Positions 1 through 11,608 of a DNA stretch of 46,781 bases are shown one piece after another. The translations under genes and the position numbers were made by a program. The DNA is from Hydrogenimonas sp. (GTDB lineage: Bacteria; Campylobacterota; Campylobacteria; Campylobacterales; Hydrogenimonadaceae). Location of the stretch: positions 1-46,781 of the forward strand of contig JAUUDL010000141.1 in assembly GCA_030826715.1 (NCBI GenBank). The letters are read 5' to 3'. The notes beneath the pieces were generated by a model. It worked only from the letters and a program-made list of their open reading frames with translations. It ran no database searches and was not told the origin of the DNA. Numbering within the stretch: the first letter of the stretch is position 1; each line of letters starts with the position of its first letter.

Positions 1-1
1 G

Positions 2-988
2 AACACTTTCTTGAACTTTTCTCTTACCCGCGTGGCGTTGACCGAAGATATCGAGGCACGGGCCGAGATTGTCGAGGATGCGCAGATCGTCGTCGATTCC
101 AAAGACCAGCTGCTGGCCAACCTCTCCACACTGGTGGCATCGAGTACCAAAGAGATCGTCCAGCTCAACCGTCACCTCGAAGAGGAGGTTCAAAAGCGGA
201 CCAAAGAACTTGCGGAGCTGAACACCTCGCTGGAGCGGCGCATCGCTTTGGAGGTGAAGAAGAACAGAGAGAAAGACAAGATGCTCTACCGTCAGTCGAA
301 ACTGGCGTCGATGGGGGAGATGATCAACAATATCGCCCATCAGTGGCGACAACCGCTCAATATCATCGCACTGGTGATGCAGGACCTCTCGCTCAAGAGC
401 AAGATAGGAAACCTCACGCCCCAAGCAGTGGAATTTGCCGAGAGCAAGATACAAAACACTTTGAAATATCTCTCGGATACGATCGACGACTTCAGAAGTT
501 TCGCGTCAAAAGGGGAGGACTATACCCATCCAGGAAACTTCGAAGTGTGCCAGACCGTACGCGATACACTGCGACTGGTCTCCATTGTGCTCGAGGATGA
601 AAATATCAAACTCAAACTTTCGCTGCCTGCCAAAGAGGCGTTCGTCAAAGGGAGCCCCAACGACCTGAAGCAGATACTGCTCAATCTCATCTATAACGCC
701 ATCGACGTCCTCAAGGAGCGGAAAATTAAAGAGCCTCAAATTAAAGTCGAGGTGCGCTACAACAACAATATCAATATCATCGTTCGGGACAATGCGGGGG
801 GTATCGAACCTGAAATTCTCGACAAGATTTTCGAACCCTATTTCACGACGAAATATCAGGCCAGAGGGACGGGATTGGGCCTTTATATGTCGAAAATGAT
901 CGCGGAAAAAAGATTGAATGGGAAGATTAGCGCCCGCAACACGCGTCGCGGGGCCGCCTTTTGGGTGGAGATGCCTTTTAAGGCTTGA
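2..988 (+). CDS. Sensor histidine kinase, C-terminal part (5' truncated by window edge)
   Basis: Cytoplasmic kinase core of a two-component sensor. The reading frame is open from the first bases and the only early start is an unconvincing TTG at 11, so the sensor and membrane part lies outside the window. Visible in order: a coiled-coil linker (codons ~45-95), the phospho-acceptor H-box AHQWRQPLN (His codon at 338-340), an N-box (LLNLIYNAID), the G1 box (DNAGGIEPEI) and the G2 box (GTGLGLYMSK), so the kinase core is complete. The extended H-box with WRQPL is typical of kinases common in Campylobacterota. It converges with the response-regulator gene on the other strand and their 3' ends overlap by 11 bp (978-988). 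A partnership with that regulator is possible but is only an inference from adjacency. Confidence 0.9.
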   Translation, partial: NTFLNFSLTRVALTEDIEARAEIVEDAQIVVDSKDQLLANLSTLVASSTKEIVQLNRHLEEEVQKRTKELAELNTSLERRIALEVKKNREKDKMLYRQSKLASMGEMINNIAHQWRQPLNIIALVMQDLSLKSKIGNLTPQAVEFAESKIQNTLKYLSDTIDDFRSFASKGEDYTHPGNFEVCQTVRDTLRLVSIVLEDENIKLKLSLPAKEAFVKGSPNDLKQILLNLIYNAIDVLKERKIKEPQIKVEVRYNNNINIIVRDNAGGIEPEILDKIFEPYFTTKYQARGTGLGLYMSKMIAEKRLNGKISARNTRRGAAFWVEMPFKA

Positions 989-1532
989 TGTTGTAGAAGG
1001 CTTTGAGCGCGCGGATAATCATCGCATTCTTGGAGATGCGCTCGACTTTCGCATCGGCGTGGACGCGATCGTAGAGATCCATCGGCAGTGTGATCGAAAA
1101 AGTTTTCGTTTCGATCTTCTTGCGTTTGGCGATCGTCTGGTTGATGTTTTTGAGCAGATCGATGATCTTATTGGAGTCGATGGGCTTTTGGATAAAGCTG
1201 TCGACACCGATCTTGATCGCTTCTGAAATTTTGCTCATGTCATTGCTGGCTGAGATGATGACGATGATCTGATCAGGCTTGATTTCACGAATTTTCCGTG
1301 CCAGTTCCAGCCCGTCCATTCCCGGTAGGATGATGTCGATGAAAACGACATCGGGCTTTTTCTTTTTGTATATTTCGAGCGCCTCTTCGGCATTCATGGC
1401 TGAATCGACACTGTTGAAGAAGTTGCTGAAGGTCGAGACCATCAATTCATTCGCCTCTTTTTCATCCTCTACGACGAGTGCATTGAGTTTTTTTGTTTCG
1501 TTGGCCAGTTTGACGATATCGTTATCTATCAT
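978..1532 (-). CDS. Response regulator, REC domain fused to a ribbon-helix-helix DNA-binding domain
   Basis: 184 residues when started at the ATG ending at 1532, which has AAGGAG 7 nt upstream; the longer frame to 1598 adds a hydrophobic leader with no ribosome site. Residues 15-135 form a receiver domain: acidic pocket E22/D23/E24, phospho-acceptor D66 in FIDIILPGMDG, the switch serine region VIISAS (~91-96) and conserved K116 in FIQKPID. After a basic linker, residues ~143-181 read as a short beta strand (KTFSITLP) followed by two helices, the pattern of CopG/Arc-type ribbon-helix-helix domains, instead of the usual winged helix or HTH output. Inferred role: phosphorylation-controlled dimeric DNA binding. 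The stop overlaps the kinase gene. The RHH assignment rests on pattern reading, so confidence in the output domain is lower than in REC. Confidence 0.88.
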   Translation of the reverse strand: MIDNDIVKLANETKKLNALVVEDEKEANELMVSTFSNFFNSVDSAMNAEEALEIYKKKKPDVVFIDIILPGMDGLELARKIREIKPDQIIVIISASNDMSKISEAIKIGVDSFIQKPIDSNKIIDLLKNINQTIAKRKKIETKTFSITLPMDLYDRVHADAKVERISKNAMIIRALKAFYNIKP

Positions 1533-1717
1533 GATGTGACTCCTTGATGTTGTTGTTTTGTAATAGTAACAGACAATAACATAAAGAAAAATTAACATAA
1601 TAAATTATGTGGAACAAGCATATGCAATTTTTTGGGCATGAATAGGACAAGGAGATTTGTGTTTTTGATAAAAAAGTGCAAAACAGGGAAAAGAATTTGG
1701 GAATAATTTTTAAAAAG

Positions 1718-1794
1718 TGGCGCGGTGGACGAGACTCGAACTCGCGACCTCCGCCGTGACAGGGCGGCATTCTAACCAACTGAACTACCACCGC
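1718..1794 (-). tRNA. tRNA-Asp (anticodon GTC)
   Basis: On the minus strand the 77-nt cloverleaf starts GCGGTGG and ends CCACCGC-G-CCA, giving a perfect 7-bp acceptor stem, discriminator G and an encoded CCA. The anticodon stem/loop reads CCGCCCTGTCACGGCGG with anticodon GTC, and the T-arm contains GTTCGAGT. It is the last gene of the Lys-Glu-Val-Asp cluster. Confidence 0.97.
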
Positions 1795-1810
1795 ACCAAT
1801 AATGAAAAAG

Positions 1811-1886
1811 TGGTGGTCGCTAGTGGGCTCGAACCACTGACATCCACCTTGTAAGGGTGGCGCTCTACCAACTGAGCTAAGCGACC
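1811..1886 (-). tRNA. tRNA-Val (anticodon TAC)
   Basis: 76 nt on the minus strand. Acceptor arms GGTCGCT and AGCGACC pair fully, the discriminator is A, CCA is encoded. The anticodon loop CTTACAA carries TAC, the D-arm reads TAGCTCAGTTGGTAGAGC, and the T-loop is GTTCGAGC. Confidence 0.97.
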
Positions 1887-1891
1887 GAATT

Positions 1892-1967
1892 TGGCGACCC
1901 CTGAAGGATTTGAACCTTCGTGTCCACCTTGAAAAGATGGCATCCTTGGCCACTAGATGAAGGGGTC
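1892..1967 (-). tRNA. tRNA-Glu (anticodon TTC)
   Basis: 76 nt on the minus strand, starting GACCCCT and ending AGGGGTC-G-CCA. The anticodon loop TTTTCAA has TTC. The T-loop has GTTCAAAT. The 5-nt gap to tRNA-Val shows tight clustering and a shared precursor. Confidence 0.97.
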
Positions 1968-1992
1968 TTGACGACCCTTACAACAAATCGAG

Positions 1993-2068
<76 letters not shown>

Positions 2069-2100
2069 TTTTCAGGCGTTCTCTTGCAAACGTGAGCGAA

Positions 2101-2129
2101 ATTATAGACAAAAAGCGATGTCTTGTCAA
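2101..2129 (-). promoter_or_regulatory. Sigma70 promoter of the tRNA Lys-Glu-Val-Asp operon
   Basis: Minus strand: TTGACA (2129-2124), exactly 17 nt, then TATAAT (2106-2101). Both hexamers match the consensus fully. The tRNA-Lys 5' end lies 32 nt below the -10. The full match fits a strong stable-RNA promoter. Confidence 0.92.
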
Positions 2130-2149
2130 GAGTTGCTGACGAATTTACG

Positions 2150-3235
2150 TTACGAAAGATCTTCGCGTGCAATGGTGATCAAAAGTTTATAGGCATAGAG
2201 CATGCTCTGTTTCTGTATATAGTTGCGGTCTCCGTCAAAATGGAGGGTTTCGACGATGCTGCGATTTTCGTCGGCGGCACCGATGACCACCGTACCTACA
2301 GGTTTTTGCGGCGTTCCGCCGCCGGGGCCTGCGATACCGCTGACGGCGAGGGCGTAATCGGCCTGTGCGATTTCGAGGGCGCCTGTAAGCATCTGTTCGA
2401 CGGTTGGCTGGCTGACGGCGCCGAATTTTTCCAGTATCTCCTTTTCCACACCGAGCCATCCCGCTTTCATTTTGTTCGAGTAGGTCACGAGGGATCCTTT
2501 GAAGATGGCCGACGAACCGGCACGGCTCGTCAGCTGGGCAGCCAAAAGACCACCGGTGCAGCTTTCGGCGAATGTGACACTTTTGCCATTCTGTGAGAGA
2601 TGGTGGATCAGATAGGCGAAGATGTCGGTCGATTCGATCACTTTGTCGCCGAAAAGCTGTTGGGCGCTTTTGAAGAAGTTGCCGAGCTGTCCATACTTTT
2701 TGCTCGCGCAGGCCGCCTGAATCCATCCCGGTGTGAGGGTGGTGAGGGAGACCTCCACATCATGGGTCTTGGCGAGCGGTTCGAGCAGAACACCGGCACT
2801 CTGTTCGTCCATCTGGAAAAGGTGTAGAATGCCCTCTTTTTCACTGTGTTCGATCAGGAACATCGGCAGAGTGGTGCCGGGATCGGCGAGAACGACATTG
2901 ACCGTACATGCGCCATGCTGAACCAGGAAACTGTCGTCGTCGTAGATATCGCTCTTGGAGGGGATGAGGAGATTTTCTTTAAGGATCAGTGTGTCGTCGA
3001 TCATCGTCGCCAGCAGTTTGGCAATGGGGGTGAAAGCGCTTTTATTGGTCACGATGACGAGATTGCCGCCGATTTCAAGCTCTTGCTGCAGCAACGAGAC
3101 GGTGTCGGTACTGGTTTCGGGCAGTTTGGTAATCTGCGCGAGGAAGCCCAGATGGCTCAATTCACGCTCGATATACTCCATGAACGGTTCGTTGAGGTAG
3201 ATATTTTTCCCTATGACGATCAGGCGGTTTTTCAT
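2150..3235 (-). CDS. cinA: CinA-family protein (nicotinamide-nucleotide amidohydrolase C-domain)
   Basis: 361 residues from the ATG ending at 3235, which has AGGAG 8 nt upstream; an earlier in-frame ATG at 3262 has no ribosome site and lies just below a TATAAT. The C-terminal ~160 residues are a PncC domain, which deamidates NMN in pyridine-nucleotide salvage: the nucleophile motif ESCTGG, then GSLVTYSNKMK, and GIAGPGGGTPQKPVGTV. The N-terminal ~170 residues sit where CinA has its MoCF/COG1058 (ADP-ribose pyrophosphatase) domain, but the usual GDELL and TGGLGPT motifs are unrecognisable, so only the amidohydrolase half can be called active. The gene is divergent from ileS. Confidence 0.85.
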   Translation of the reverse strand: MKNRLIVIGKNIYLNEPFMEYIERELSHLGFLAQITKLPETSTDTVSLLQQELEIGGNLVIVTNKSAFTPIAKLLATMIDDTLILKENLLIPSKSDIYDDDSFLVQHGACTVNVVLADPGTTLPMFLIEHSEKEGILHLFQMDEQSAGVLLEPLAKTHDVEVSLTTLTPGWIQAACASKKYGQLGNFFKSAQQLFGDKVIESTDIFAYLIHHLSQNGKSVTFAESCTGGLLAAQLTSRAGSSAIFKGSLVTYSNKMKAGWLGVEKEILEKFGAVSQPTVEQMLTGALEIAQADYALAVSGIAGPGGGTPQKPVGTVVIGAADENRSIVETLHFDGDRNYIQKQSMLYAYKLLITIAREDLS

Positions 3236-3268
3236 GATGCGATCTCCTGCTTGCTTGTGCATGAGGTC

Positions 3269-3274
3269 ATTATA
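3269..3274 (-). promoter_or_regulatory. Probable -10 element of cinA
   Basis: TATAAT on the minus strand, 33 nt above the chosen cinA ATG; no good -35 at 17 nt. A transcript from here would start near 3262, which argues against the ATG at 3262 as start codon. Confidence 0.5.
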
Positions 3275-3319
3275 TCAAAGCAAGCTGATCAAATCAGCAC
3301 ATTTTAATCACCTCTTGAC

Positions 3320-3325
3320 TATAAT
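3320..3325 (+). promoter_or_regulatory. Probable -10 element of ileS
   Basis: TATAAT 26 nt before the ileS ATG, with CGGAG as ribosome site between them. The -35 region is weak, as is common in Campylobacterota promoters. Confidence 0.5.
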
Positions 3326-3351
3326 CTACTAATTTTTCTCCGGAGCGATGA

Positions 3352-6108
3352 ATGGACTACAAGTCGACACTCAATCTTCCCAAAACCGATTTTCCGATGC
3401 GCGGCAATCTCCCGCAGAACGAGCCCAAACGATACGCCAGATGGTTCGAGCAGAAGGCTTACGAGCGGATGAAAAAGAACCGTGAAGGGGCCGAACTCTT
3501 CACCCTCCACGACGGTCCCCCCTATGCCAACGGCAAGATCCATATCGGCCATGCGCTCAACAAGATTCTCAAGGACATCATCGTCAAGGACAACTACTTC
3601 CAGGGCCGGGCGATCCGCTTCACCCCGGGTTGGGACTGTCACGGCCTGCCGATCGAGCAGCAGGTCGAAAAGAAGATCGGCAAGGCGAAGAAAGAGCAGC
3701 TTCCCAAAACCAAGATCCGCGAACTCTGCCGCCAGCACGCCGCCAAATTCGTCGAGGTGCAGAAAGAGGGGTTCAAATCGCTGGGTGTCATCGCCGACTG
3801 GGAACATCCCTATGTGACGATGGACTTCAGATTCGAAGCCAACATCTACCGCACGCTCTGCAACGTAGCCCACAAGGGGCTGCTGGTCGAGCGCAACAAA
3901 CCCGTCTACTGGAGCTGGGCGGAGCGTACGGCGCTGGCCGAGGCGGAAGTGGAGTATGAGGAGAAAGAGGATTTCTCCATCTACGTCGCGTTCGAGCTGG
4001 GTGACAAAGCTAAAGAGAAACTGGGTCATCCGGGAGCCGCGGCTATCGTCATCTGGACGACGACGCCCTGGACGCTGCCCGCCAACACCGGCATCAGCCT
4101 CAACCCCGACGAGATGTACGTCTTGACGAAAGATGGCTATATCGTCGCCGAAAAGCTCTTCGACGACCTGGTCGAAAGCGGTGTCGTCGAAGGGCCGATC
4201 GAGATGCGGATTCCGGCGAAGGATCTGGAGGGGATGATCGCCATCAACCCGCTCAATGGGCGGCCTTCGAGGATCGTGCTGGGCGAACATGTCGTGATGG
4301 AGAACGGTACCGGTGCGGTCCATACGGCTCCCGGGCACGGTGAGGACGACTACCGCGTCGGCCTCGCCAACGAGCTGGACGTGGTGATGCCGGTGGATGA
4401 AGAGGGCAGATACGACGAAACCGTGGTGCGGCTGGGGCTTCTGCCCGATGCCGAAAAGTTCGTCGGTATGCACATCTTCGACGCCAACGAAGAGATTTTG
4501 AAGCTGCTCGGAAAGTCGCTGCTGAAAGTGGAGCGTTTCACCCACAGCTACCCCCACTGCTGGCGAAGCCATACGCCGCTGATATTCAGAGCAACCAAGC
4601 AGTGGTTCATCAGTATCGACGGAACGCCCGAAGGGGCCGAAAAGAGTCTGCGCGAGATCGCTCTCGAAGAGATCGACAAGACCAAATTCTACCCCGAATG
4701 GGGCCGCAATCGCCTCACCTCGATGGTCGAAGGTCGCCCGGACTGGTGTATCAGCCGCCAGAGAGACTGGGGCGTGCCGATCGCTTTTTTCAGAAACAAG
4801 AAGACGGGCGAAGTGATCCTGGACGAGAAGGTTCTCAACTTCGTCGCGATGATCTTCGAGATGAAAGGCTGCGACGCCTGGTATGACATGGAGGTCAAAG
4901 AGCTTCTTTATCCTGGCAGCGGATACAATCCCGACGATCTCGAAAAGGTGATGGACATTCTCGATGTCTGGTTCGACAGCGGATCGACCTGGTACGCCGT
5001 GCTCAAATCGCGCAACTACGATGCCGGTCGCTATCCTGCCGATCTCTATCTGGAAGGCAGCGACCAGCACCGCGGATGGTTCCAGAGTTCTTTGCTGCTC
5101 AGCAGCGCCATCGAACATCGCGCCCCCTACAAAGCGATTCTCACCCACGGCTTCACCGTCGACGAAAAGGGCGAGAAGATGTCCAAATCCAAAGGCAATG
5201 TCGTCGCCCCGGATGAAGTGGCCAAGAAGTACGGAAGCGAAATTCTGCGGCTGTGGGTGGCGATGAGCGAATATAAGAGCGATTTGAAGATCAGTGACGC
5301 GATATTGAAACAGGTGGCCGAAAACTACCGGAAGATTCGCAACACTTTCCGCTTTCTGCTCGCCAACGTCAACGACCTGGAGACGCTCGTACCGGCCCAG
5401 GAGCTGGGAGAGCTCGACCGGTGGATCATTCAAAAGGCGGCCAAAGTCTTCGAAGCCATGCGTGCTTCGTTCGATATGTACGACTTTTCCAAAGGTTTTC
5501 AGCAACTCAACAACTTTCTGACCAACGAACTGAGCGGCATCTATCTGGATATCACCAAAGACCGCCTCTACTGCGACGGTGTCAACGACCATACGCGAAG
5601 AAGCAGCCAGAGCGCGATGGCGATGATCGCCAAAACGCTGTTGCCGATGGTGGCGCCGGTGATTACCTATACCACCGACGAACTTCTCGAATATGCGCCT
5701 GCGGTGATCAAAGGAGAGGCCGAAGATGTCTTCGACCTTCAATATCATCCGCTTCCCAAGGTAGAGACGGCAATCGACGACAACTATATGAGAGCGGCGA
5801 GAGAGGCCTTTTTCGAAGTGGTCGACCGTTTGAAGAAAGAAGGAGCTATCAAACAGACACTGGAACTTGGCCTTGTAACCCAGAGCGAAAAACTGCAAGT
5901 GCTCAGTGAAAAAGATGCCGAAGATTGGTTCGTCGTGAGCGAGATTTCCAAAGAGAGCGAACAAGACGTTTTGGGAGATTTCGAAGTGGATGGCGACGAG
6001 TTTATCATCGTTCGGGCAAGTGGGCACAAATGCCCACGTTGCTGGCGTTTCACCGCGCCCGAAGAGGATGCGCTCTGTGAACGTTGCGCGAAGGTGTTGA
6101 ATGTTTGA
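3352..6108 (+). CDS. ileS: Isoleucyl-tRNA synthetase
   Basis: Class I synthetase of 918 residues that charges tRNA-Ile with isoleucine in the cytoplasm. The catalytic HIGH motif is at residues 64-67 ([14 protein letters not shown]) and the KMSKS loop at 609-613. The large insertion between them is the CP1 editing domain that clears Val-tRNA-Ile ([12 protein letters not shown] and a [15 protein letters not shown] motif). The C-terminus has the zinc-binding CPRCW...CERC motif, so this is the typical bacterial form of full length. The ATG at 3352 follows CGGAG; the ATG 4 nt earlier is out of frame. Its last 8 nt overlap a small membrane-protein gene, and gatA follows, so the three are probably co-transcribed. 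Confidence 0.98.
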   Translation: MDYKSTLNLPKTDFPMRGNLPQNEPKRYARWFEQKAYERMKKNREGAELFTLHDGPPYANGKIHIGHALNKILKDIIVKDNYFQGRAIRFTPGWDCHGLPIEQQVEKKIGKAKKEQLPKTKIRELCRQHAAKFVEVQKEGFKSLGVIADWEHPYVTMDFRFEANIYRTLCNVAHKGLLVERNKPVYWSWAERTALAEAEVEYEEKEDFSIYVAFELGDKAKEKLGHPGAAAIVIWTTTPWTLPANTGISLNPDEMYVLTKDGYIVAEKLFDDLVESGVVEGPIEMRIPAKDLEGMIAINPLNGRPSRIVLGEHVVMENGTGAVHTAPGHGEDDYRVGLANELDVVMPVDEEGRYDETVVRLGLLPDAEKFVGMHIFDANEEILKLLGKSLLKVERFTHSYPHCWRSHTPLIFRATKQWFISIDGTPEGAEKSLREIALEEIDKTKFYPEWGRNRLTSMVEGRPDWCISRQRDWGVPIAFFRNKKTGEVILDEKVLNFVAMIFEMKGCDAWYDMEVKELLYPGSGYNPDDLEKVMDILDVWFDSGSTWYAVLKSRNYDAGRYPADLYLEGSDQHRGWFQSSLLLSSAIEHRAPYKAILTHGFTVDEKGEKMSKSKGNVVAPDEVAKKYGSEILRLWVAMSEYKSDLKISDAILKQVAENYRKIRNTFRFLLANVNDLETLVPAQELGELDRWIIQKAAKVFEAMRASFDMYDFSKGFQQLNNFLTNELSGIYLDITKDRLYCDGVNDHTRRSSQSAMAMIAKTLLPMVAPVITYTTDELLEYAPAVIKGEAEDVFDLQYHPLPKVETAIDDNYMRAAREAFFEVVDRLKKEGAIKQTLELGLVTQSEKLQVLSEKDAEDWFVVSEISKESEQDVLGDFEVDGDEFIIVRASGHKCPRCWRFTAPEEDALCERCAKVLNV

Positions 6109-6232
6109 TCTGACCCAACCGATCGGGTGGCCCGTGATCGTTGGGACGATTGTAGCCATATTCGCTATGACGGCATTGGGAATTGGAGCCGTAAAGATGA
6201 GCGGATGTGACAAGAAGAAAAAAGCGAACTAA
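6101..6232 (+). CDS. Small single-span membrane protein, 43 residues
   Basis: The ATG lies inside the ileS stop region (8-nt overlap, different frame) and the stop TAA is 14 nt before the gatA ATG. The product has a short polar N-terminus ([10 protein letters not shown]), one hydrophobic helix of ~20 residues ([20 protein letters not shown]) and a short basic tail (CDKKKKAN), so it should insert in the inner membrane with the lysines in the cytoplasm. Translational coupling to ileS is suggested by the overlap. I do not recognise a family. Support comes from the clean TM/basic-tail pattern and from filling the gap between two genes exactly. Confidence 0.6.
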   Translation: MFDLTQPIGWPVIVGTIVAIFAMTALGIGAVKMSGCDKKKKAN

Positions 6233-6246
6233 AGGAGAGAGTTTTG

Positions 6247-9073
<2,827 letters not shown>

Positions 9074-9076
9074 ATG

Positions 9077-9190
9077 GTGAACAGTGAACAGTGAACAGTG
9101 AATGGTAATGGTAGCTGCGCATAGCGCGGTTTAAATAAAAGAGCGCAGCTGCTTTCCTCAACTTTTCACTATTCACTTTTCACTGTTCAC
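9077..9190. repeat. Palindromic heptamer-repeat element (copy A)
   Basis: A 114-bp imperfect palindrome between guaB and metY. The left arm (9077-9105) is a run of GTGAACA-type heptamers and the right arm (9162-9190) is its inverted counterpart, TTCACTA/TTCACTT/TTCACTG; about 25 of 29 positions pair. Inside are AGCTGCGC and its exact complement GCGCAGCT, plus a small GCGC-ATA-GCGC hairpin. Similar structures occur at 11575-11693 and, one-armed, at 45922-45974. Confidence 0.75.
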
Positions 9191-9205
9191 TAAAAAGGAT
9201 TGACA

Positions 9206-10471
9206 ATGAAACAGCAAACCCTCGCACTCCACGCCGGTTACGAAAAAGATTCCCAGGGGACGATGGCGGTGCCGATCTATCAGACGACCGCCTACGAATT
9301 CAGGGATGTCGAGCATGCGGCGAACCTTTTTGCGCTCAAGGAGCTCGGCAACATCTATACGCGTCTGAACAATCCGACGACCGATGTACTCGAAAAGCGT
9401 TTCGCCACGCTCGAGGCGGGGGAGGCGGCACTCGCGACGGCCAGTGGGATGGCGGCGATATTCTACGCCATCGCCAATGCTGCGGAAGCGGGTGACAATA
9501 TCGTCTGTGCATCACAGCTTTATGGCGGTACGTTGACGCAGGCGGCGCATACCTTCAAACGTTTCGGCATCGAGGCGCGCTTTTTCGATGTGCATGACCC
9601 TGAACAGATCAAAACACTCGTGGATGAGCGTACGAAAGTGATCTTTTTCGAGTCGCTGACGAACCCTAGTATCGATGTGGCCGATATCGAAGCGATCGTC
9701 AGCATCGCCGACGAATATGGCATCCTCACCATCGTCGACAATACCGTCGCCACACCGATTCTCTGCCAACCTCTCAAACATGGCGTCGACGTGGTCGTCC
9801 ACAGTGCGAGCAAATATACGACGGGCCAGGGTCTGGCGATCGGGGGGATCATGGTAGAGAGAAAAATGGTCGCCGACAAACTCAAAGACAATCCGCGCTA
9901 TCCGCAGTTCAACGAACCCGACGAGAGCTATCATGGACTCGTCTATCTGGATACGCCGCTGCCTCCTTACACGCTCAGGGCCAGGCTTACCCTTCTACGC
10001 GATATCGGCGCGGTGGTCGCCCCCTTCAACAGTTGGCTCTTCATTCAAGGTCTCGAAACCCTTCCGATCCGTATGCCCGTGCATTCGAAAAACGCTATGA
10101 TGGTCGCGGAGTTCCTCGTTTCACACCCCAAAGTACTCAAGGTCAACTATCCCGGCCTCGTGAGCGACCCCAACCATGAGCTGGCGATGAAATATTTCAA
10201 AGATGGCATGTGCAGCGGTCTTTTGAGTTTCGAAGTGGAAGATTTCGAAACGGCCAAGGCGATCGTCGATCGTACGAAGATTTTTTCGCTCGTGGTCAAT
10301 ATCGGCGACAGCAAGAGCATCATCACCCACCCGGCGAGTACGACCCATCAGCAGCTGAGCGAAGCCGAGATGCTCGCATGTGGCGTCAAGCCGGGCCTCA
10401 TCCGATTGAGCATCGGGCTGGAAGACCCCGAAGATCTGATCGCGGATCTGAAACAGGCACTGGAGGGGTAA
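9206..10471 (+). CDS. metY: O-acetylhomoserine sulfhydrylase (aminocarboxypropyltransferase)
   Basis: 421 residues. A PLP enzyme of the Cys/Met-metabolism family that makes homocysteine from O-acetylhomoserine and sulfide, that is, direct sulfhydrylation. The Schiff-base lysine is K203 in SASKYTTGQG; other family marks are YTRLNNPTTDVLE, the ASGMAAIFYAI stretch and the C-terminal SIGLEDPEDLI motif. The length and the 50-60-residue insertion typical of MetY favour MetY over MetB or MetC. The ATG at 9206 follows AAGGA. metX, which makes its substrate, is 6 nt downstream. No SAM riboswitch is visible upstream; that space is taken by the heptamer element. Confidence 0.94.
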   Translation: MKQQTLALHAGYEKDSQGTMAVPIYQTTAYEFRDVEHAANLFALKELGNIYTRLNNPTTDVLEKRFATLEAGEAALATASGMAAIFYAIANAAEAGDNIVCASQLYGGTLTQAAHTFKRFGIEARFFDVHDPEQIKTLVDERTKVIFFESLTNPSIDVADIEAIVSIADEYGILTIVDNTVATPILCQPLKHGVDVVVHSASKYTTGQGLAIGGIMVERKMVADKLKDNPRYPQFNEPDESYHGLVYLDTPLPPYTLRARLTLLRDIGAVVAPFNSWLFIQGLETLPIRMPVHSKNAMMVAEFLVSHPKVLKVNYPGLVSDPNHELAMKYFKDGMCSGLLSFEVEDFETAKAIVDRTKIFSLVVNIGDSKSIITHPASTTHQQLSEAEMLACGVKPGLIRLSIGLEDPEDLIADLKQALEG

Positions 10472-10477
10472 TACCAT

Positions 10478-11608
10478 TTGAAGATCGTCACGAAAAAAGA
10501 GAGTTTCACCAATCCGCTCTATCTCGAGAGCGGACGGATCCTTGAACCCTACGAGCTGATGTATGAAACGTATGGGGAGATGAACGAGGCCAAAGACAAC
10601 GCCATTTTGATCACCCATGCGCTCAGCGGCAGCCATCATGCGGCGGGCCGATACGAAGGGGATAGAAAGGCGGGCTGGTGGGACGGCCTGATCGGCGACG
10701 GCAAGGCGATCGACACGACGAAATATTTCGTTATCTGCATCAACGTTATCGGCAGCTGTTACGGCTCGACGGGGCCGATGTCGCAGATGTACCCCTCCGA
10801 AGAGCGCTACAGACTCAAATTCCCGGTCATCACCGTCAAAGATATGGTCAAGGCGCAACGTATCCTTCTCGATCGGCTCGGTATCGACCGTCTGCATGCG
10901 ATCATCGGCGGATCGATGGGGGGCATGCAGGCGCTGCGGTTTGCGATCGAGTATCCCAATTTCGCCAAACACACGATCGCGCTGGCGGCTACGCACGCGA
11001 CGAGGCCATGGGCGATCGCCTTCAACAAGGTGGTGCAGGAAGCCATCATCAAAGACCCGAAGTTCAAAAACGGCAATTACGACCCCGAAGATTTCAGGGA
11101 AAACGGCTTCACGGGATTGGCGGTCGGTCGGATGGCAGGCCACATCAGCTATCTGAGCCCCGAATCGATGGACAGAAAATTCGGCCGCAACTACGTGGAG
11201 ACGGATGGGCTTTTCGAACTTTTCGGAAAATTTCAGGTCGAGCGGTATCTGGAGTACAACGGGTACGGATTCAGCAAATGGTTCGATCCGCTCAGCTATC
11301 TCTACATCACGAAGGCGATCAACATATTCGACGTATCGCGCGGTTACGATACGCTGAATGACGCATTGGGACGCATTCGCACCGATTTGCACCTGATCGC
11401 CTTCAAGCGCGACATGCTCTTTATGCCCGAAGAGATGAAAGAGATCGAAATTGTCATGAAAGCGCAGGGGCAGGGAGGACTTGTCAATTACTACGAAGTC
11501 GACAGCGATTACGGCCATGACGCTTTTTTGGTGGAGCTGGAGAAGTTTTCCGATTATGTCGCGGAGGTTATATCAACTAAAAACGAAAAACGAAAAACGA
11601 AAATTTGA
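10478..11608 (+). CDS. metX: Homoserine O-acetyltransferase, TTG start, repeat-derived C-terminal tail
   Basis: 376 residues, alpha/beta-hydrolase fold; acetylates homoserine with acetyl-CoA to feed MetY. The catalytic triad is visible: S146 in GGSMGG, D312 in FKRDMLF and H347 in YGHDAF. The start is a TTG with GGAGGGG 9 nt upstream; there is no ATG before conserved sequence begins. The last ~12 residues (STKNEKRKTKI) are encoded by the left arm of heptamer element B and do not look like MetX, whose fold should end near VAEVI. The insertion therefore seems to have replaced the original stop. Co-transcribed with metY (6-nt gap). Confidence 0.95.
   Translation: MKIVTKKESFTNPLYLESGRILEPYELMYETYGEMNEAKDNAILITHALSGSHHAAGRYEGDRKAGWWDGLIGDGKAIDTTKYFVICINVIGSCYGSTGPMSQMYPSEERYRLKFPVITVKDMVKAQRILLDRLGIDRLHAIIGGSMGGMQALRFAIEYPNFAKHTIALAATHATRPWAIAFNKVVQEAIIKDPKFKNGNYDPEDFRENGFTGLAVGRMAGHISYLSPESMDRKFGRNYVETDGLFELFGKFQVERYLEYNGYGFSKWFDPLSYLYITKAINIFDVSRGYDTLNDALGRIRTDLHLIAFKRDMLFMPEEMKEIEIVMKAQGQGGLVNYYEVDSDYGHDAFLVELEKFSDYVAEVISTKNEKRKTKI

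Noticed and set aside
1522-1953. 143-residue open frame across the tRNA-Asp and tRNA-Val genes
   Set aside because: Overlaps genuine tRNAs; no coding character.
2123-2596. 157-residue plus-strand open frame opposite cinA
   Set aside because: Antisense to the conserved PncC domain; starts within the promoter region of the tRNA operon.
3319-6213. 964-residue minus-strand open frame opposite ileS
   Set aside because: It is fully antisense to a clear isoleucyl-tRNA synthetase, is rich in His/Arg/Asp as expected from the complement of a biased codon set, and has no family motif.
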